64,000 nt of DNA. It comes from Candidatus Scalindua sp. (lineage in GTDB: Bacteria; Planctomycetota; Brocadiia; Brocadiales; Scalinduaceae). The DNA lies in contig JABHIW010000140.1 of assembly GCA_018670825.1 (NCBI GenBank), positions 1-64,000 on the forward strand, written 5' to 3'. The position numbers and the translations under genes were made by a program. The notes beneath the pieces were generated by a model. The model was not told the DNA's origin, did no database searches, and was given only the letters and a program-made list of their open reading frames with translations. This document shows positions 47,480 through 56,962 of this stretch, piece by piece (the first letter of the stretch is position 1; each line of letters begins with the position of its first letter).

Positions 47480-48721
47480 CTAAATTAGATGCATTTCCTT
47501 GCGTACAACCACTATACCGCTATCAGTTACCGTAAAATGTTTAGAGTCTTCTTCCCTGTCGTAACCAATACTCATGTTGTCTGGAATGTTTACTGATTTA
47601 TCTATTATGGCTTTTCTAATTTTTACATTTCTACCTATCCTGACATTTTCCATTATGATTGAATCATAAATTTCAGAATGAGGATCTACTCTGATGTCAG
47701 GTGACAAAATACATCCCTCTACCTTTGCACCGCTTATTATGCATCCTCCGGAAACAATAGAATTTATAATCATATCTGTCCGTTCATCTGGCAAATCCTT
47801 TTGATACACTGTTTTTGCCGGTGGATATTGTGCCTTATAAGTGCGGATTGGCCAATCTTTATCGTAAATATTAAACGCTGGTGACTCTTGGACGAGGTCC
47901 ATATTCGCCTTCCAATAAGCGTCCAGAGTACCGATATCACGCCAGTAGCTTAAATCATTGTTATTTTTATCGGTAAAAGGGTATGCGTATACCCTTTTAG
48001 AATGTATCATTTCAGGTATTATGTTCTTCCCAAAATCATGGTTTGTATTTTGCTTAGCATCTCCTATTATCGCTTTAACCAGAGTCCTGGTATTAAATAA
48101 ATATATTCCCATAGAGGCGAATGTCACCTCCGGATTATTTGGAGAAGGGATTGGTGCAGAAGGTTTCTCATGAAATCCAATAATCCTATTGTCTTCATTT
48201 GTTTGTATGATACCAAATCTTTTCCCTTCATCTAGCGGAACATCCATACATGCTATTGTAAGATCGGCTTTCTTTTCCCGATGGAAGAGGGCCATCTTCC
48301 TATAATCCATCTTGTAAATATGGTCTCCGGAAAGTATCAAAACCATTTCTGGCTGTTCTTTCTCAAGTGTATATATGTTCTGGTAAACTGCATCTGCAGT
48401 CCCCTGATACCACTGATCACTGATCCTCTGCTGAGGAGGTATCTGTTCAATATATTCATTTAATTCATTATTAAAAACATTCCATCCAAGCCTCAAATGC
48501 CTATCTAAAGAAAAGGATTTGTATTGCGTTAAAACTACTATTTTGCGTAATCCTGAATTCAGACAATTACTTAACGTAAAGTCTATTATTCTGTATATGC
48601 CTCCAAAAGGTACCGCTGGCTTTGCCCTGTCTTTCGTCAGCGGATACAGCCTCTCTCCCTGACCACCTGCCAGAATTATAGTAAGTATTTTGTCGTATGT
48701 TTGTATATTACTTAAAGACAT
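47480..48721 (-). CDS. glgC: Glucose-1-phosphate adenylyltransferase
   Basis: Makes ADP-glucose, the donor for glycogen synthase. The 413-residue protein has the nucleotide-binding TIILAGGQGERLYPLTKDRAK, KPAVPFGGIYRIIDFTLSNC, WYQGTADAVYQN, VLILSGDHIYKMDY, GFHEKPS, SMGIYLFN, YWRDIGTLDAYWKAN and a C-terminal left-handed beta helix with ISGAKVEGCILSP and SIIMENVRIGRNVKI. It is the last gene of the leftward galT-HK-RR-glgC series, 89 bases after the response regulator. Its partners glgA and glgB are in the rightward arm. Confidence 0.97.
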   Translation of the reverse strand: MSLSNIQTYDKILTIILAGGQGERLYPLTKDRAKPAVPFGGIYRIIDFTLSNCLNSGLRKIVVLTQYKSFSLDRHLRLGWNVFNNELNEYIEQIPPQQRISDQWYQGTADAVYQNIYTLEKEQPEMVLILSGDHIYKMDYRKMALFHREKKADLTIACMDVPLDEGKRFGIIQTNEDNRIIGFHEKPSAPIPSPNNPEVTFASMGIYLFNTRTLVKAIIGDAKQNTNHDFGKNIIPEMIHSKRVYAYPFTDKNNNDLSYWRDIGTLDAYWKANMDLVQESPAFNIYDKDWPIRTYKAQYPPAKTVYQKDLPDERTDMIINSIVSGGCIISGAKVEGCILSPDIRVDPHSEIYDSIIMENVRIGRNVKIRKAIIDKSVNIPDNMSIGYDREEDSKHFTVTDSGIVVVRKEMHLI

Positions 48722-48810
48722 GTTTTTAACTCTAATATTAAATTTTATTAATTTAGATTATAGATTTAAACCTTGAATATTCTCTATAATGAGAACCTAT
48801 TTTCTTTACC

Positions 48811-49179
48811 CTATGAGTCCTTGGCTTTATTTGCCAATACTTCTTTGATTTTACCTTTTAATTCTGACAGCTCTGAAGATTTGACTACATAGGCATCTGC
48901 CACCCATGACATAAAACTGTCTTTATAATTTGTATAAGCGGTGTTAATAATAACAGGAATAGCCTTGTTTTTACTTAAAATCCTGCCCATTGCCTCAATA
49001 CCATCCATCTTAGGCATGTTTATATCCATTATAACAATATCCGGTAGTTGTTTCTGAACTTTTTCAAGAGCTTCTTTACCATCAGATGCCGTTACAACGT
49101 CATAGCCGTCATGTTTTAATTCTTGTTCATAGAGTAAGCGTTGATTCTTGTCATCTTCAACGAGAAGGATAGTCGTCAT
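48811..49179 (-). CDS. Receiver-only response regulator in the glycogen island
   Basis: A 122-residue CheY-like protein: LLVEDDKNQRLLYEQ with the acidic pair (Asp9, Asp10), DIVIMDINMPKMDGIEAM with the phospho-acceptor Asp52, INTAYTNYK with the conserved Thr, and VVKSSEL with the conserved Lys. There is no DNA-binding or enzymatic output domain. Its first 23 bases overlap the end of the kinase gene upstream, so the two form a coupled pair. It must act by protein contact or phosphorelay. Confidence 0.93.
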   Translation of the reverse strand: MTTILLVEDDKNQRLLYEQELKHDGYDVVTASDGKEALEKVQKQLPDIVIMDINMPKMDGIEAMGRILSKNKAIPVIINTAYTNYKDSFMSWVADAYVVKSSELSELKGKIKEVLANKAKDS

Positions 49180-51109
49180 TACTACAAACTCCTTTCCTCG
49201 ATATAACCGGTAGTGTCATTGTCATAGTTGTCCCCTCACCCGATATGCTTTTGACATCAATGTTGCCACCATGGTCTTCGATAATTTTCAGACTTATAGA
49301 CAGGCCCACACCCGTGCCGTTAGGTTTTGTTGTAAAGAAGGGATCGAAAATATTTTGTAATACTTCCTTTGGTATACTCTTACCATTATCAACTATGTCT
49401 ATTTCAATTGATGTCATTGCACGTCTTATTTTTATATCCAGATCACCACCATCAGGCATCGCCTCTACAGCATTCATCAGCATATTAAGAAAAACTTGTT
49501 TTATTTGTGTAGGATCACCAGAGATATCGGGTACATCTGCTTCAAATTCTTTACGTACATTTATGTTCTTTTCCTGGAAGTAGTTTTCCATTAATATGCA
49601 TGTATTTACCATAATTTCGCATACTTGTGTATCAACCTTTTCCGGCTTAGAAGGTTTACCAAAATCGGTAATGTTATTTAGTATTTTTTCTAAACGCTTT
49701 ACTTCTTCGATGATAATGTTAATGTTAGCTTCGATTTTTGAATCTGTAAAGGTAAAACGGGAGAGTGCTTTGGCAAACCCGCCGATAGTTACCAGTGGGT
49801 TTCTTATCTCATGGGCTACATATGATGACATAGAACCGATAGCAGCCAGTCTTTCTGAACTTATAAGTCTCCGCTGTGCTTCTGTAAGTTGATTAATTTT
49901 GTCTTCCAGCCTTTTGTATGTTTCTGCATTTTCAATTGCCAATGCAGCCTGATTGACAAACATTGTTAATATGCTGACACGGTCGTCAGATATTGGTTCT
50001 CCTGTATAGATGTTATCTGCGACAATAACACCAATAGTTTCATTCTTTGCGATAAGAGGCACGCAAACAAATTCATTAACTCCCAGAGCCTTTCTGAATT
50101 CCTGTGTTACCCGTGGATCATTAACGGCATCTTTAATGATTATGGGTTTCTTTTCTTTTGCGCAGAATATGACAACTTCCCTCGTATCTGACAATGAATA
50201 CACCATAAGTTTTGCCATAGTATTAAAAGGAGTGTCTATATTATGGCTGAAATCTAATTCTTTAAATATATCTTTTAGAGAGCTATGTTTACTTGACAAC
50301 TCCTTCCAGGTTTGGTTTGCTTCTTCAAGAGAAGATGGCCCTACCGCCAATTTACCATTCAAGACATTGTGTTTTTTATTAACCAAAAAGAGCATAGCAC
50401 GATTAAACCCAAATGCGTAACCGGAAGTCACGCATGTCAAAATCAAGTGAAGTAGTTTGTCAAGATGCAGAGTCCCCTGCATTGCTTCACCAAGCTTCTG
50501 CAATAACAAAAGCTTATGTACGGTCTTTTCACTCTCAGTAGAATCTATGGTAAGTATCAAAACACTATTAATATTTCCATCTCTATTGTGGATAGGTATG
50601 GCCACATGTTGCACACACATTTTTTTCATACTTCCAGATTCAATCCAGGTCTCAATTATACCACCCGCTTTTCCATTGAAGACACTTGCTGCCGGACAAC
50701 TATCAGTCCCGATTTCATCACAATGATATACATCGTGGCAGTATTTACCTAAAGGTGAATCCTTCAAATTCAACCAATCGTAGAAGGTCTTGTTGGCCCA
50801 TGTAATTTTCAGCTCTTTATTAAGCAAGCATAAGCCGACACCAATAACGTCAATTATCTTATCCTTATTTCTTCTCTCTAATTTCCTCCGTTCCTTTAAA
50901 CCGCTTGACACCTTAGGGAGTTCAACACCTCCGAGATCCTCTGTAATTTCAGCATCTTGCTGAGCGGAATCTACTCTTAAATCAAGACATACCTCCTCAA
51001 TCTTTTTTGAGAGGTTTTCATCCAGGGGCATTCCTCTGTACTCGCGGAGAATATTTCTTATCCTGGTTATTGTTGTCTCGGAATTATTTCTTGATGGATC
51101 GTTATTCAT
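49157..51109 (-). CDS. Soluble PAS-GAF sensor histidine kinase
   Basis: A 650-residue kinase without TM helices. Residues 1-80 are a helical leader, about 83-195 a PAS domain (VIGVGLCLLNKELKITWANK) that includes cysteines in CHDVYHC and SCPA, 205-400 a GAF domain (GTLHLDKLLHLILTCVT ... LGVNEFVCVPLIAKNETIGVIV), then HisKA with the phospho-acceptor in SYVAHEIRNPLV (His433) and a HATPase with NAVEAMPDGG, DIVDNGKSIP and GTGVGLSISLKIIEDHGG. All catalytic boxes are present. It overlaps the receiver gene and starts 2 bases after galT. The signal is unknown; the PAS Cys residues could bind metal or sense redox. Confidence 0.93.
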   Translation of the reverse strand: MNNDPSRNNSETTITRIRNILREYRGMPLDENLSKKIEEVCLDLRVDSAQQDAEITEDLGGVELPKVSSGLKERRKLERRNKDKIIDVIGVGLCLLNKELKITWANKTFYDWLNLKDSPLGKYCHDVYHCDEIGTDSCPAASVFNGKAGGIIETWIESGSMKKMCVQHVAIPIHNRDGNINSVLILTIDSTESEKTVHKLLLLQKLGEAMQGTLHLDKLLHLILTCVTSGYAFGFNRAMLFLVNKKHNVLNGKLAVGPSSLEEANQTWKELSSKHSSLKDIFKELDFSHNIDTPFNTMAKLMVYSLSDTREVVIFCAKEKKPIIIKDAVNDPRVTQEFRKALGVNEFVCVPLIAKNETIGVIVADNIYTGEPISDDRVSILTMFVNQAALAIENAETYKRLEDKINQLTEAQRRLISSERLAAIGSMSSYVAHEIRNPLVTIGGFAKALSRFTFTDSKIEANINIIIEEVKRLEKILNNITDFGKPSKPEKVDTQVCEIMVNTCILMENYFQEKNINVRKEFEADVPDISGDPTQIKQVFLNMLMNAVEAMPDGGDLDIKIRRAMTSIEIDIVDNGKSIPKEVLQNIFDPFFTTKPNGTGVGLSISLKIIEDHGGNIDVKSISGEGTTMTMTLPVISRKGVCSNDDYPSR

Positions 51110-51111
51110 GG

Positions 51112-52110
51112 TTATGGGATTGCATTTCTCAAGGTTTCAGCAGCCTGTTCAGGAGGCATTGGGTTAATATAAAACCCTGTGCCCCATTCAAAACCTGCTA
51201 TATTTGTAAGCCTGGGTATTATTTCTATGTGCCAATGGAAACTATCTGATCCGTTTATATTAAATGGAGCGCTATGGATGATATAATTGTATGGAGGAAG
51301 GTCTAAAGCGGTTTCTAATCTGGTAAGCGCATCCTTTAAGACTTTCGCCAGTTCATCTAACTCGAATTTCTGTAAGTTTTCAAAATGGCTTTCGTGTTTT
51401 TTGGGAAGAATCCAGATCTCAAAAGGAAATCTGGAAGCAAAAGGAGCAAAGGCAACAAAATTATCTGTTGAGATAACGAGTCTACTGTTTGTGTCTATTT
51501 CCTGCTGTATCATGTCACAAAAGAGACATCTTTCTCTCTGTTGATAAAATGTCTTGGCATTTGCCATCTCATTTGCTACCAGTTGCGGGACAATCGGTGT
51601 CACAATCAGTTGTGAATGAGTGTGATCAAGTGAAGCACCTGCAGAAGCACCGACATTTTTAAATAACAATCCATAAACAAACCTTTTGTCATTCTTTAAA
51701 TCAATTAGTCGATCTCTGTAGCACAATAAGACCTCTTCGACATTTCCATTATCAAGTGATGTTAGGGACTGAATATGCCTGGGGCTTTCTATGATGACTT
51801 CATGAGCACCAATACCACTCATCATATCGTAGATACCTTCTCCTCGCTTATTTTGATCACCTTCTATCTGTAACGCAGGAAACTTATTAGGGACAACCCT
51901 TACCCTCCAACCACTGGTGTTTGGCATTGCACCATTATCTCTATACGCTAGAATTTCAGGTGGTGTCTTGTCTTCGTTACCTTCGCAGAAAGGGCAGAAA
52001 CTGCTTTTTATTATTTGTGGGTTGGTCTTGAAATCAGTAGGCCTTGTAGCTCTTTCAGTAGCTACAATTACCCAACGGCCGGAAATAGGCTCCCTTCTTA
52101 ATTCTGGCAT
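51112..52110 (-). CDS. galT: Galactose-1-phosphate uridylyltransferase family enzyme
   Basis: A 332-residue HIT-superfamily nucleotidyltransferase: ELRREPISGRWVIVATERATR, zinc ligands CPFCEGNE and CLFCDM, VRVVPNKFPAL, GAHEVIIESPRH, HTHSQLIVTP, FPFEIWILPKKHESHF and the catalytic His-x-His in SFHWHIEIIPRL. It is full length. In a glycogen cluster without gal genes, it may act on other sugar phosphates (for example as an ADP-glucose phosphorylase); this is inference. It is the first gene of the leftward operon. Confidence 0.9.
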   Translation of the reverse strand: MPELRREPISGRWVIVATERATRPTDFKTNPQIIKSSFCPFCEGNEDKTPPEILAYRDNGAMPNTSGWRVRVVPNKFPALQIEGDQNKRGEGIYDMMSGIGAHEVIIESPRHIQSLTSLDNGNVEEVLLCYRDRLIDLKNDKRFVYGLLFKNVGASAGASLDHTHSQLIVTPIVPQLVANEMANAKTFYQQRERCLFCDMIQQEIDTNSRLVISTDNFVAFAPFASRFPFEIWILPKKHESHFENLQKFELDELAKVLKDALTRLETALDLPPYNYIIHSAPFNINGSDSFHWHIEIIPRLTNIAGFEWGTGFYINPMPPEQAAETLRNAIP

Positions 52111-52219
52111 TTATTTCTCCGAAACTGATGAAAATTCTATTCTCAACAAATCAATGTATTTTGTCTGAATGTATCTCAATTATTAACATACACATTTTTA
52201 TTTGACATCTTCTATAGAT

Positions 52220-52250
52220 AAGTCAAAAGATTTTGACTTGGTAGTATAAT
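52220..52250 (+). promoter_or_regulatory. Candidate operator and promoter between galT and glgB
   Basis: AAGTCAAAA-GA-TTTTGACTT is a perfect palindrome with 9-base arms (52220-52239). TATAAT follows at 52245-52250. A regulator binding here could control glgB to the right, galT to the left, or both. No gene for a DNA-binding regulator is adjacent. Confidence 0.5.
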
Positions 52251-52426
52251 GCATTTCAAGTGGATTTCAAAGCGACAATTGTTTTCCAGATTTTAATATC
52301 CAAGAATTCCCGTATTTATGTATAATGTGCGCATTACTAAATATATTAAAATCGGCTTGGTTCCTGGCTTTTTAAAAAACCAAATCTTGGTTGCCTGCCC
52401 GACATGTCGCTCAGGCGGGCAGTTAT

Positions 52427-52480
52427 CCCCGGACAGAAAACGCCGAGGACTTTCCCCGGACAAAAGGTGCCGAGGTAATT
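52427..52480 (+). repeat. 27-base imperfect tandem repeat pair
   Basis: Two adjacent copies beginning CCCCGGACAGAAAACGCCGA (52427) and CCCCGGACAAAAGGTGCCGA (52454). Much more G+C rich than surroundings, so likely part of a dispersed extragenic repeat. Confidence 0.65.
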
Positions 52481-52535
52481 ACTCGGGCAAAATAGTTTTA
52501 TAAAAATCAAGATTTTTACATTATGTCATTAAGAA

Positions 52536-54473
52536 ATGAAAGATAGAGAAAACCGAACAGAAAGCGTAATCCACGATATTAACTTTATTACGGATCATGA
52601 TATATATCTTTTCAAGGAAGGAAACCACCACAGGCTATATGACAAGCTTGGTGTGCACATCATAACCAATAATGATAAGAGCGGAGCTGTTTTTGTTTTG
52701 TGGGCACCCAATGCAGAAAGAGTCTCCGTAACAGGAGATTTTAATACATGGGACCGAGAGTCTCACCCGTTAAAGGTAAGATGCGACGGCTCCGGGGTAT
52801 GGGAGGGATTCATACCCGGTATTAAAAATGGAGACATATATAAATACCACATACATTCCAGATGTAACAACTATAAAGTTGACAAAGGTGACCCATTTGC
52901 GTTTTATTGGGAGCAATCTCCTAAAACCGCCTCTCTCGTATGGGAACTTCATTATCAATGGAATGATAGCGAATGGATAGCAAACAGGAATAAATATAAT
53001 TCTCTCAATGTTCCTTTCTCCATTTATGAAGTGCATCTAGGGTCATGGAAACGAGCAATCGAAAAAGAAAGTGAATTTCTTACCTATAGAGAAATAGCAC
53101 ATGAACTTGCAGATTACGTAAAGGAGATGGGGTTTACTCATGTAGAACTGTTGCCAATTACGGAACATCCCTTTTACGGTTCATGGGGCTACCAGACCGT
53201 AGGATATTTTGCTCCTACAAGCAGGTATGGGACCCCTCAGGATTTCATGTACCTGATTGATTATCTCCACCAACACGAGATTGGAGTTATCCTGGATTGG
53301 GTACCATCACACTTTCCCTCTGATGAACACGGTCTTGCCTATTTTGACGGCACCCATCTCTATGAACATGCTGATCCGAAGAAAGGATTTCATCCTGAAT
53401 GGAAAAGTTATATTTTCAACTATAGCAGAAATGAGGTGCGTGCTTTCCTTATAAGCAGTGCAATCTTCTGGCTTGAAAAATACCATATTGATGCGATAAG
53501 GGTAGATGCAGTGGCTTCCATGCTTTACCTTGACTATTCAAGAAAGGAAGGAGAGTGGATACCAAACAAATACGGAGGTAATGAGGACCTGGATGCCGTA
53601 AACTTTATAAAAGAATTAAATGAAGCTGTTTACGTCTCTTGTCCCGATGTTCAGACCATAGCAGAAGAATCAACAGCGTGGCCTAAGGTATCAAGGCCAA
53701 CATCTGCAGGAGGTCTTGGATTTGGTATGAAATGGAATATGGGATGGATGCATGATACGCTTAAGTACTTTTCAAAGGATCCTGTTTACAGGAAATCTCA
53801 TCATGATGAAATTACTTTCAGTATATGGTATGGATTCACAGAAAATTTCCTTCTTCCCCTATCCCATGACGAAGTTGTCCATGGCAAAGGTTCTCTTATA
53901 GGAAAAATGCCGGGTGATGAATGGCAGAAATATGCTAATCTTAGAATTCTATTTGGATATATGTATGGCCACCCGGGAAAAAAACTTCTATTCATGGGAT
54001 GTGAATTTGCACAAGGGAAGGAATGGAATCACGATGAAGGTTTAGAATGGTTCGTTTTACAATATCCTCTTCATAAGGGTATACAAAACTGGGTAAAAGA
54101 CCTGAATCATTTTTACAAGAAGGAACCGGCGTTGTATGAGTCAGATTTTTCAGTAGACGGATTTGAATGGATAGACGTCCATGATTGGGAACAAAGTATT
54201 ATAAGCTTTATCAGAAAATGTAAGAACACTGATGATGTAGTCCTTATCGTTTGTAATGCTACCCCTGTACCAAGACACAACTACAATGTAGGTGTTCCAC
54301 GGGGAGGTTTTTGGAAGGAAGCTTTAAACAGCGATGCGGAAATATACGGCGGAAGTGGTTGTGGTAATTCGGGAGGAGTTAAAGCCGTCGCAGTACCTAT
54401 ACATGGAAGAACACATTTACTTAACCTGACATTACCACCTTTGGGTATTTTATTCTTTAAACACACAAACTGA
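52536..54473 (+). CDS. glgB: 1,4-alpha-glucan branching enzyme
   Basis: Introduces alpha-1,6 branches into glycogen. The 645-residue GH13 protein has an N-terminal CBM48 ([21 protein letters not shown]), then the barrel motifs [47 protein letters not shown], the nucleophile region [18 protein letters not shown], the acid/base IAEESTAWP and [15 protein letters not shown]. It starts the rightward arm, 2 bases before the GH57 gene. Confidence 0.97.
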   Translation: MKDRENRTESVIHDINFITDHDIYLFKEGNHHRLYDKLGVHIITNNDKSGAVFVLWAPNAERVSVTGDFNTWDRESHPLKVRCDGSGVWEGFIPGIKNGDIYKYHIHSRCNNYKVDKGDPFAFYWEQSPKTASLVWELHYQWNDSEWIANRNKYNSLNVPFSIYEVHLGSWKRAIEKESEFLTYREIAHELADYVKEMGFTHVELLPITEHPFYGSWGYQTVGYFAPTSRYGTPQDFMYLIDYLHQHEIGVILDWVPSHFPSDEHGLAYFDGTHLYEHADPKKGFHPEWKSYIFNYSRNEVRAFLISSAIFWLEKYHIDAIRVDAVASMLYLDYSRKEGEWIPNKYGGNEDLDAVNFIKELNEAVYVSCPDVQTIAEESTAWPKVSRPTSAGGLGFGMKWNMGWMHDTLKYFSKDPVYRKSHHDEITFSIWYGFTENFLLPLSHDEVVHGKGSLIGKMPGDEWQKYANLRILFGYMYGHPGKKLLFMGCEFAQGKEWNHDEGLEWFVLQYPLHKGIQNWVKDLNHFYKKEPALYESDFSVDGFEWIDVHDWEQSIISFIRKCKNTDDVVLIVCNATPVPRHNYNVGVPRGGFWKEALNSDAEIYGGSGCGNSGGVKAVAVPIHGRTHLLNLTLPPLGILFFKHTN

Positions 54474-54475
54474 AC

Positions 54476-56893
54476 ATGAATAAATATATTTGTATACATG
54501 GGCACTTTTACCAACCACCGAGAGAAAATCCCTGGCTTGAAGAGATCGAGGTTCAGGATTCAGCATATCCCTATCATGATTGGAATGAAAAGATTACAGC
54601 AGAGTGTTATGCCCCGAATACAGCCTCACGTATTCTTGACTCAGAGAACAGAATAATAGGAATAACGAATACATACGCTAAAATCAGTTTTGACTTTGGC
54701 CCAACACTATTGTCATGGATGGAAAGGCACAAGCCGGATGTTTATCAGGCTATTCTTGATGCTGATAAGCTAAGCATGGAAAACTTCTCCGGACACGGTT
54801 CTGCAATAGCCCAGGCATATAACCATATGATAATGCCCCTTGCAAATAAAAGGGACAAGTATACGCAGGTAATATGGGGAATAAAGGATTTTGAAAAAAG
54901 GTTTAACAGATACCCCGAAGGAATGTGGCTTCCGGAAACTGCCGTGGATTTAGAGACCCTTGAAGTGCTGGTAAGTCTGGGGATTAAGTTTACCGTCATT
55001 GCCCAGAGACAGGCAGGAAGAGTAAAGAGAATAGGTGAGACAGGAAATTGGGTTGATGCAACCGATGAAAAAATTGATTCCACGATGAATTATCTTTGCC
55101 ATCTACCATCAGGACAATCCATCAATATCTTCTTCTATAATGGTAAAATCGCACAGGAAGTATCTTTTGGTGGATTGCTGAGTGACGGAGAAGGATTTGC
55201 CAAAACATTACTTTCTGCGTTCAATGACGTTAATGATCATCCACAAATTGTTCATATTGCGACAGACGGGGAGACGTTTGGACACCACCACAGGTTTGGC
55301 GAAATGGCGCTTTCTTATTGCCTGTATCATATTGAATCCGGCAATCTTGCAAAGATCACTAACTACGGTGAGTACCTTGACAAACACTCTCCAACACACA
55401 TAGTTGAAATTATTGACAACTCATCATGGAGCTGTGTACATGGTGTTGAGAGATGGAGAGACAATTGTGGTTGTAGCACAGGATCAAATCCGGGATGGGA
55501 TCAAGCCTGGAGAAAACCATTAAGAGTGGCTATGGACTGGCTGAGAGACAGGATTATTCCTGTTTTCAGAAGTGAAGCATCAAAATATTTTGAAGATCCC
55601 TGGAATGTAAGGGATGAATATATTGAGGTTATACTTGACCGGTCTCGTAATAATGTTGAATCCTTCCTGAAAAAACATGCTGCAAGGGAGCTCTCAAGGA
55701 GTGAAATGGTAAGAGCATTAAAACTTCTTGAGATGCAGAGAAACGCCATGTTGATGTATACCAGTTGTGGCTGGTTCTTTGATGATATTTCCGGAATTGA
55801 ACCCATACAAATAATGAAATATGCATTAAAAACTATTCAATATGCAGAAGAGTTGCAGGAATTGTCACTTAATCAGGAATATTTGAAATTTCTCAGTAAG
55901 GCACAAAGCAATACACCAGAAAGCACCATGGAAATTTTCAGCACGTTTGTAGAAACAGCCAGAAGTAATCTCCTGAGGGTAGGGACTCATTATTGTATAT
56001 CCTCTGTTTTCAAAGAATACCCTGAAGACTCGAAGATATTCTGTTATACCGCAAAGAGTGAGAAGTATAACAGAATGGAGGCAGGCAAACTAAGGTTGGT
56101 TACAGGCAAAGCAGAGATCATCTCAGATATTACTCTGGAAGAAAAAACTATCTGTTTTGCTGTATTATATCTTGGAGACCACGATATCAATGGAGGTGCA
56201 AGGGAATTTGCAGGAGAGAATGAATTTACAATAATGCAGGATGAGATAAAAGAGGCATTTAACAACGGTATTACAGAAACTATAAGGTGTATGGATACAC
56301 ATTTTAAAGGAAATATCTATTCAATATGGCATCTTTTCAAAGATGAGCAGAGAAAGATTCTGAACCAATTATCCGGATTGACATATGATGAAATTGCCAA
56401 CTCTTATCGCCAGATATATAAAAATAATTATGCGATAATGAATACTTTTCATGGCTTACATATAAAACTTCCAAAGCCTTTTTTTGTAGCGACTGAATAT
56501 ATTCTGAACGAGGACATGCAGCAATTATTTAGAGAAGATACTCTCGATGTTGATAGCCTTGGAAGGCTAATTGATGAAGCAGAGAAGTGGAACATTCAGA
56601 TTGATACAACCACGCTTAGTTATGTGATGAGTTCATGGTTAAACACAATAATGGATAAAATCCAAAAACAGTCAGAAGATTCGCAACTGTTTGAAATGAT
56701 AGACAAAACCTTAGAGATAGTAAAACCCTTATCTTTATCACTTGATCTCTGGCAAGCCCAGAATAAGTACTTTTCTCTATGGAATGAAGCTTACCGTACG
56801 ATGGAAGATAAGGCGGAGAAAGGTGACAGCATTGCCGGGAGTTGGGTTGAAAACTTTCTCAAACTGGGATATTATTTGAATGTAAAGATTTAA
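54476..56893 (+). CDS. GH57-family glycosidase with DUF3536
   Basis: An 805-residue protein. The N-terminal part is a GH57-type polysaccharide hydrolase barrel: ICIHGHFYQPPRENPWLEE, ISFDFGPTLLSWMERHKPD, RYPEGMWLPETAVD (with the likely catalytic Glu), IATDGETFGHHHRFGEMAL and CSTGSNPGWDQAWRKPLR. The C-terminal half is the DUF3536 type. GH57 enzymes act on alpha-glucans such as amylopectin or branch points. It begins 2 bases after glgB, so the two are co-transcribed. The precise activity is not visible. Confidence 0.9.
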   Translation: MNKYICIHGHFYQPPRENPWLEEIEVQDSAYPYHDWNEKITAECYAPNTASRILDSENRIIGITNTYAKISFDFGPTLLSWMERHKPDVYQAILDADKLSMENFSGHGSAIAQAYNHMIMPLANKRDKYTQVIWGIKDFEKRFNRYPEGMWLPETAVDLETLEVLVSLGIKFTVIAQRQAGRVKRIGETGNWVDATDEKIDSTMNYLCHLPSGQSINIFFYNGKIAQEVSFGGLLSDGEGFAKTLLSAFNDVNDHPQIVHIATDGETFGHHHRFGEMALSYCLYHIESGNLAKITNYGEYLDKHSPTHIVEIIDNSSWSCVHGVERWRDNCGCSTGSNPGWDQAWRKPLRVAMDWLRDRIIPVFRSEASKYFEDPWNVRDEYIEVILDRSRNNVESFLKKHAARELSRSEMVRALKLLEMQRNAMLMYTSCGWFFDDISGIEPIQIMKYALKTIQYAEELQELSLNQEYLKFLSKAQSNTPESTMEIFSTFVETARSNLLRVGTHYCISSVFKEYPEDSKIFCYTAKSEKYNRMEAGKLRLVTGKAEIISDITLEEKTICFAVLYLGDHDINGGAREFAGENEFTIMQDEIKEAFNNGITETIRCMDTHFKGNIYSIWHLFKDEQRKILNQLSGLTYDEIANSYRQIYKNNYAIMNTFHGLHIKLPKPFFVATEYILNEDMQQLFREDTLDVDSLGRLIDEAEKWNIQIDTTTLSYVMSSWLNTIMDKIQKQSEDSQLFEMIDKTLEIVKPLSLSLDLWQAQNKYFSLWNEAYRTMEDKAEKGDSIAGSWVENFLKLGYYLNVKI

Positions 56894-56962
56894 TATAAGT
56901 ACTCAATAAGTGGAGGAATGGCTTCTCCTGCTTATTAAGTACTTATACATTAAGGAGAAAAC

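Larger units (their letters stand above)
52111..52535. other. Divergent control region of the glycogen island
   Basis: About 425 bases between galT (leftward) and glgB (rightward). It contains a perfect palindrome at 52220-52239 beside a TATAAT box (listed separately), an inverted CTGCCCG ... CGGGCAG stem (about 52395-52421) and a 27-base tandem pair at 52427-52480. A 61-residue plus-strand frame here is made of those repeats and is not accepted as a gene. Confidence 0.55.

Noticed and set aside
52318-52503. 61-residue plus-strand frame upstream of glgB
   Set aside because: Made of the 27-base tandem repeat and an inverted repeat, with a repeated LSPDK/LSPDR peptide typical of false frames.
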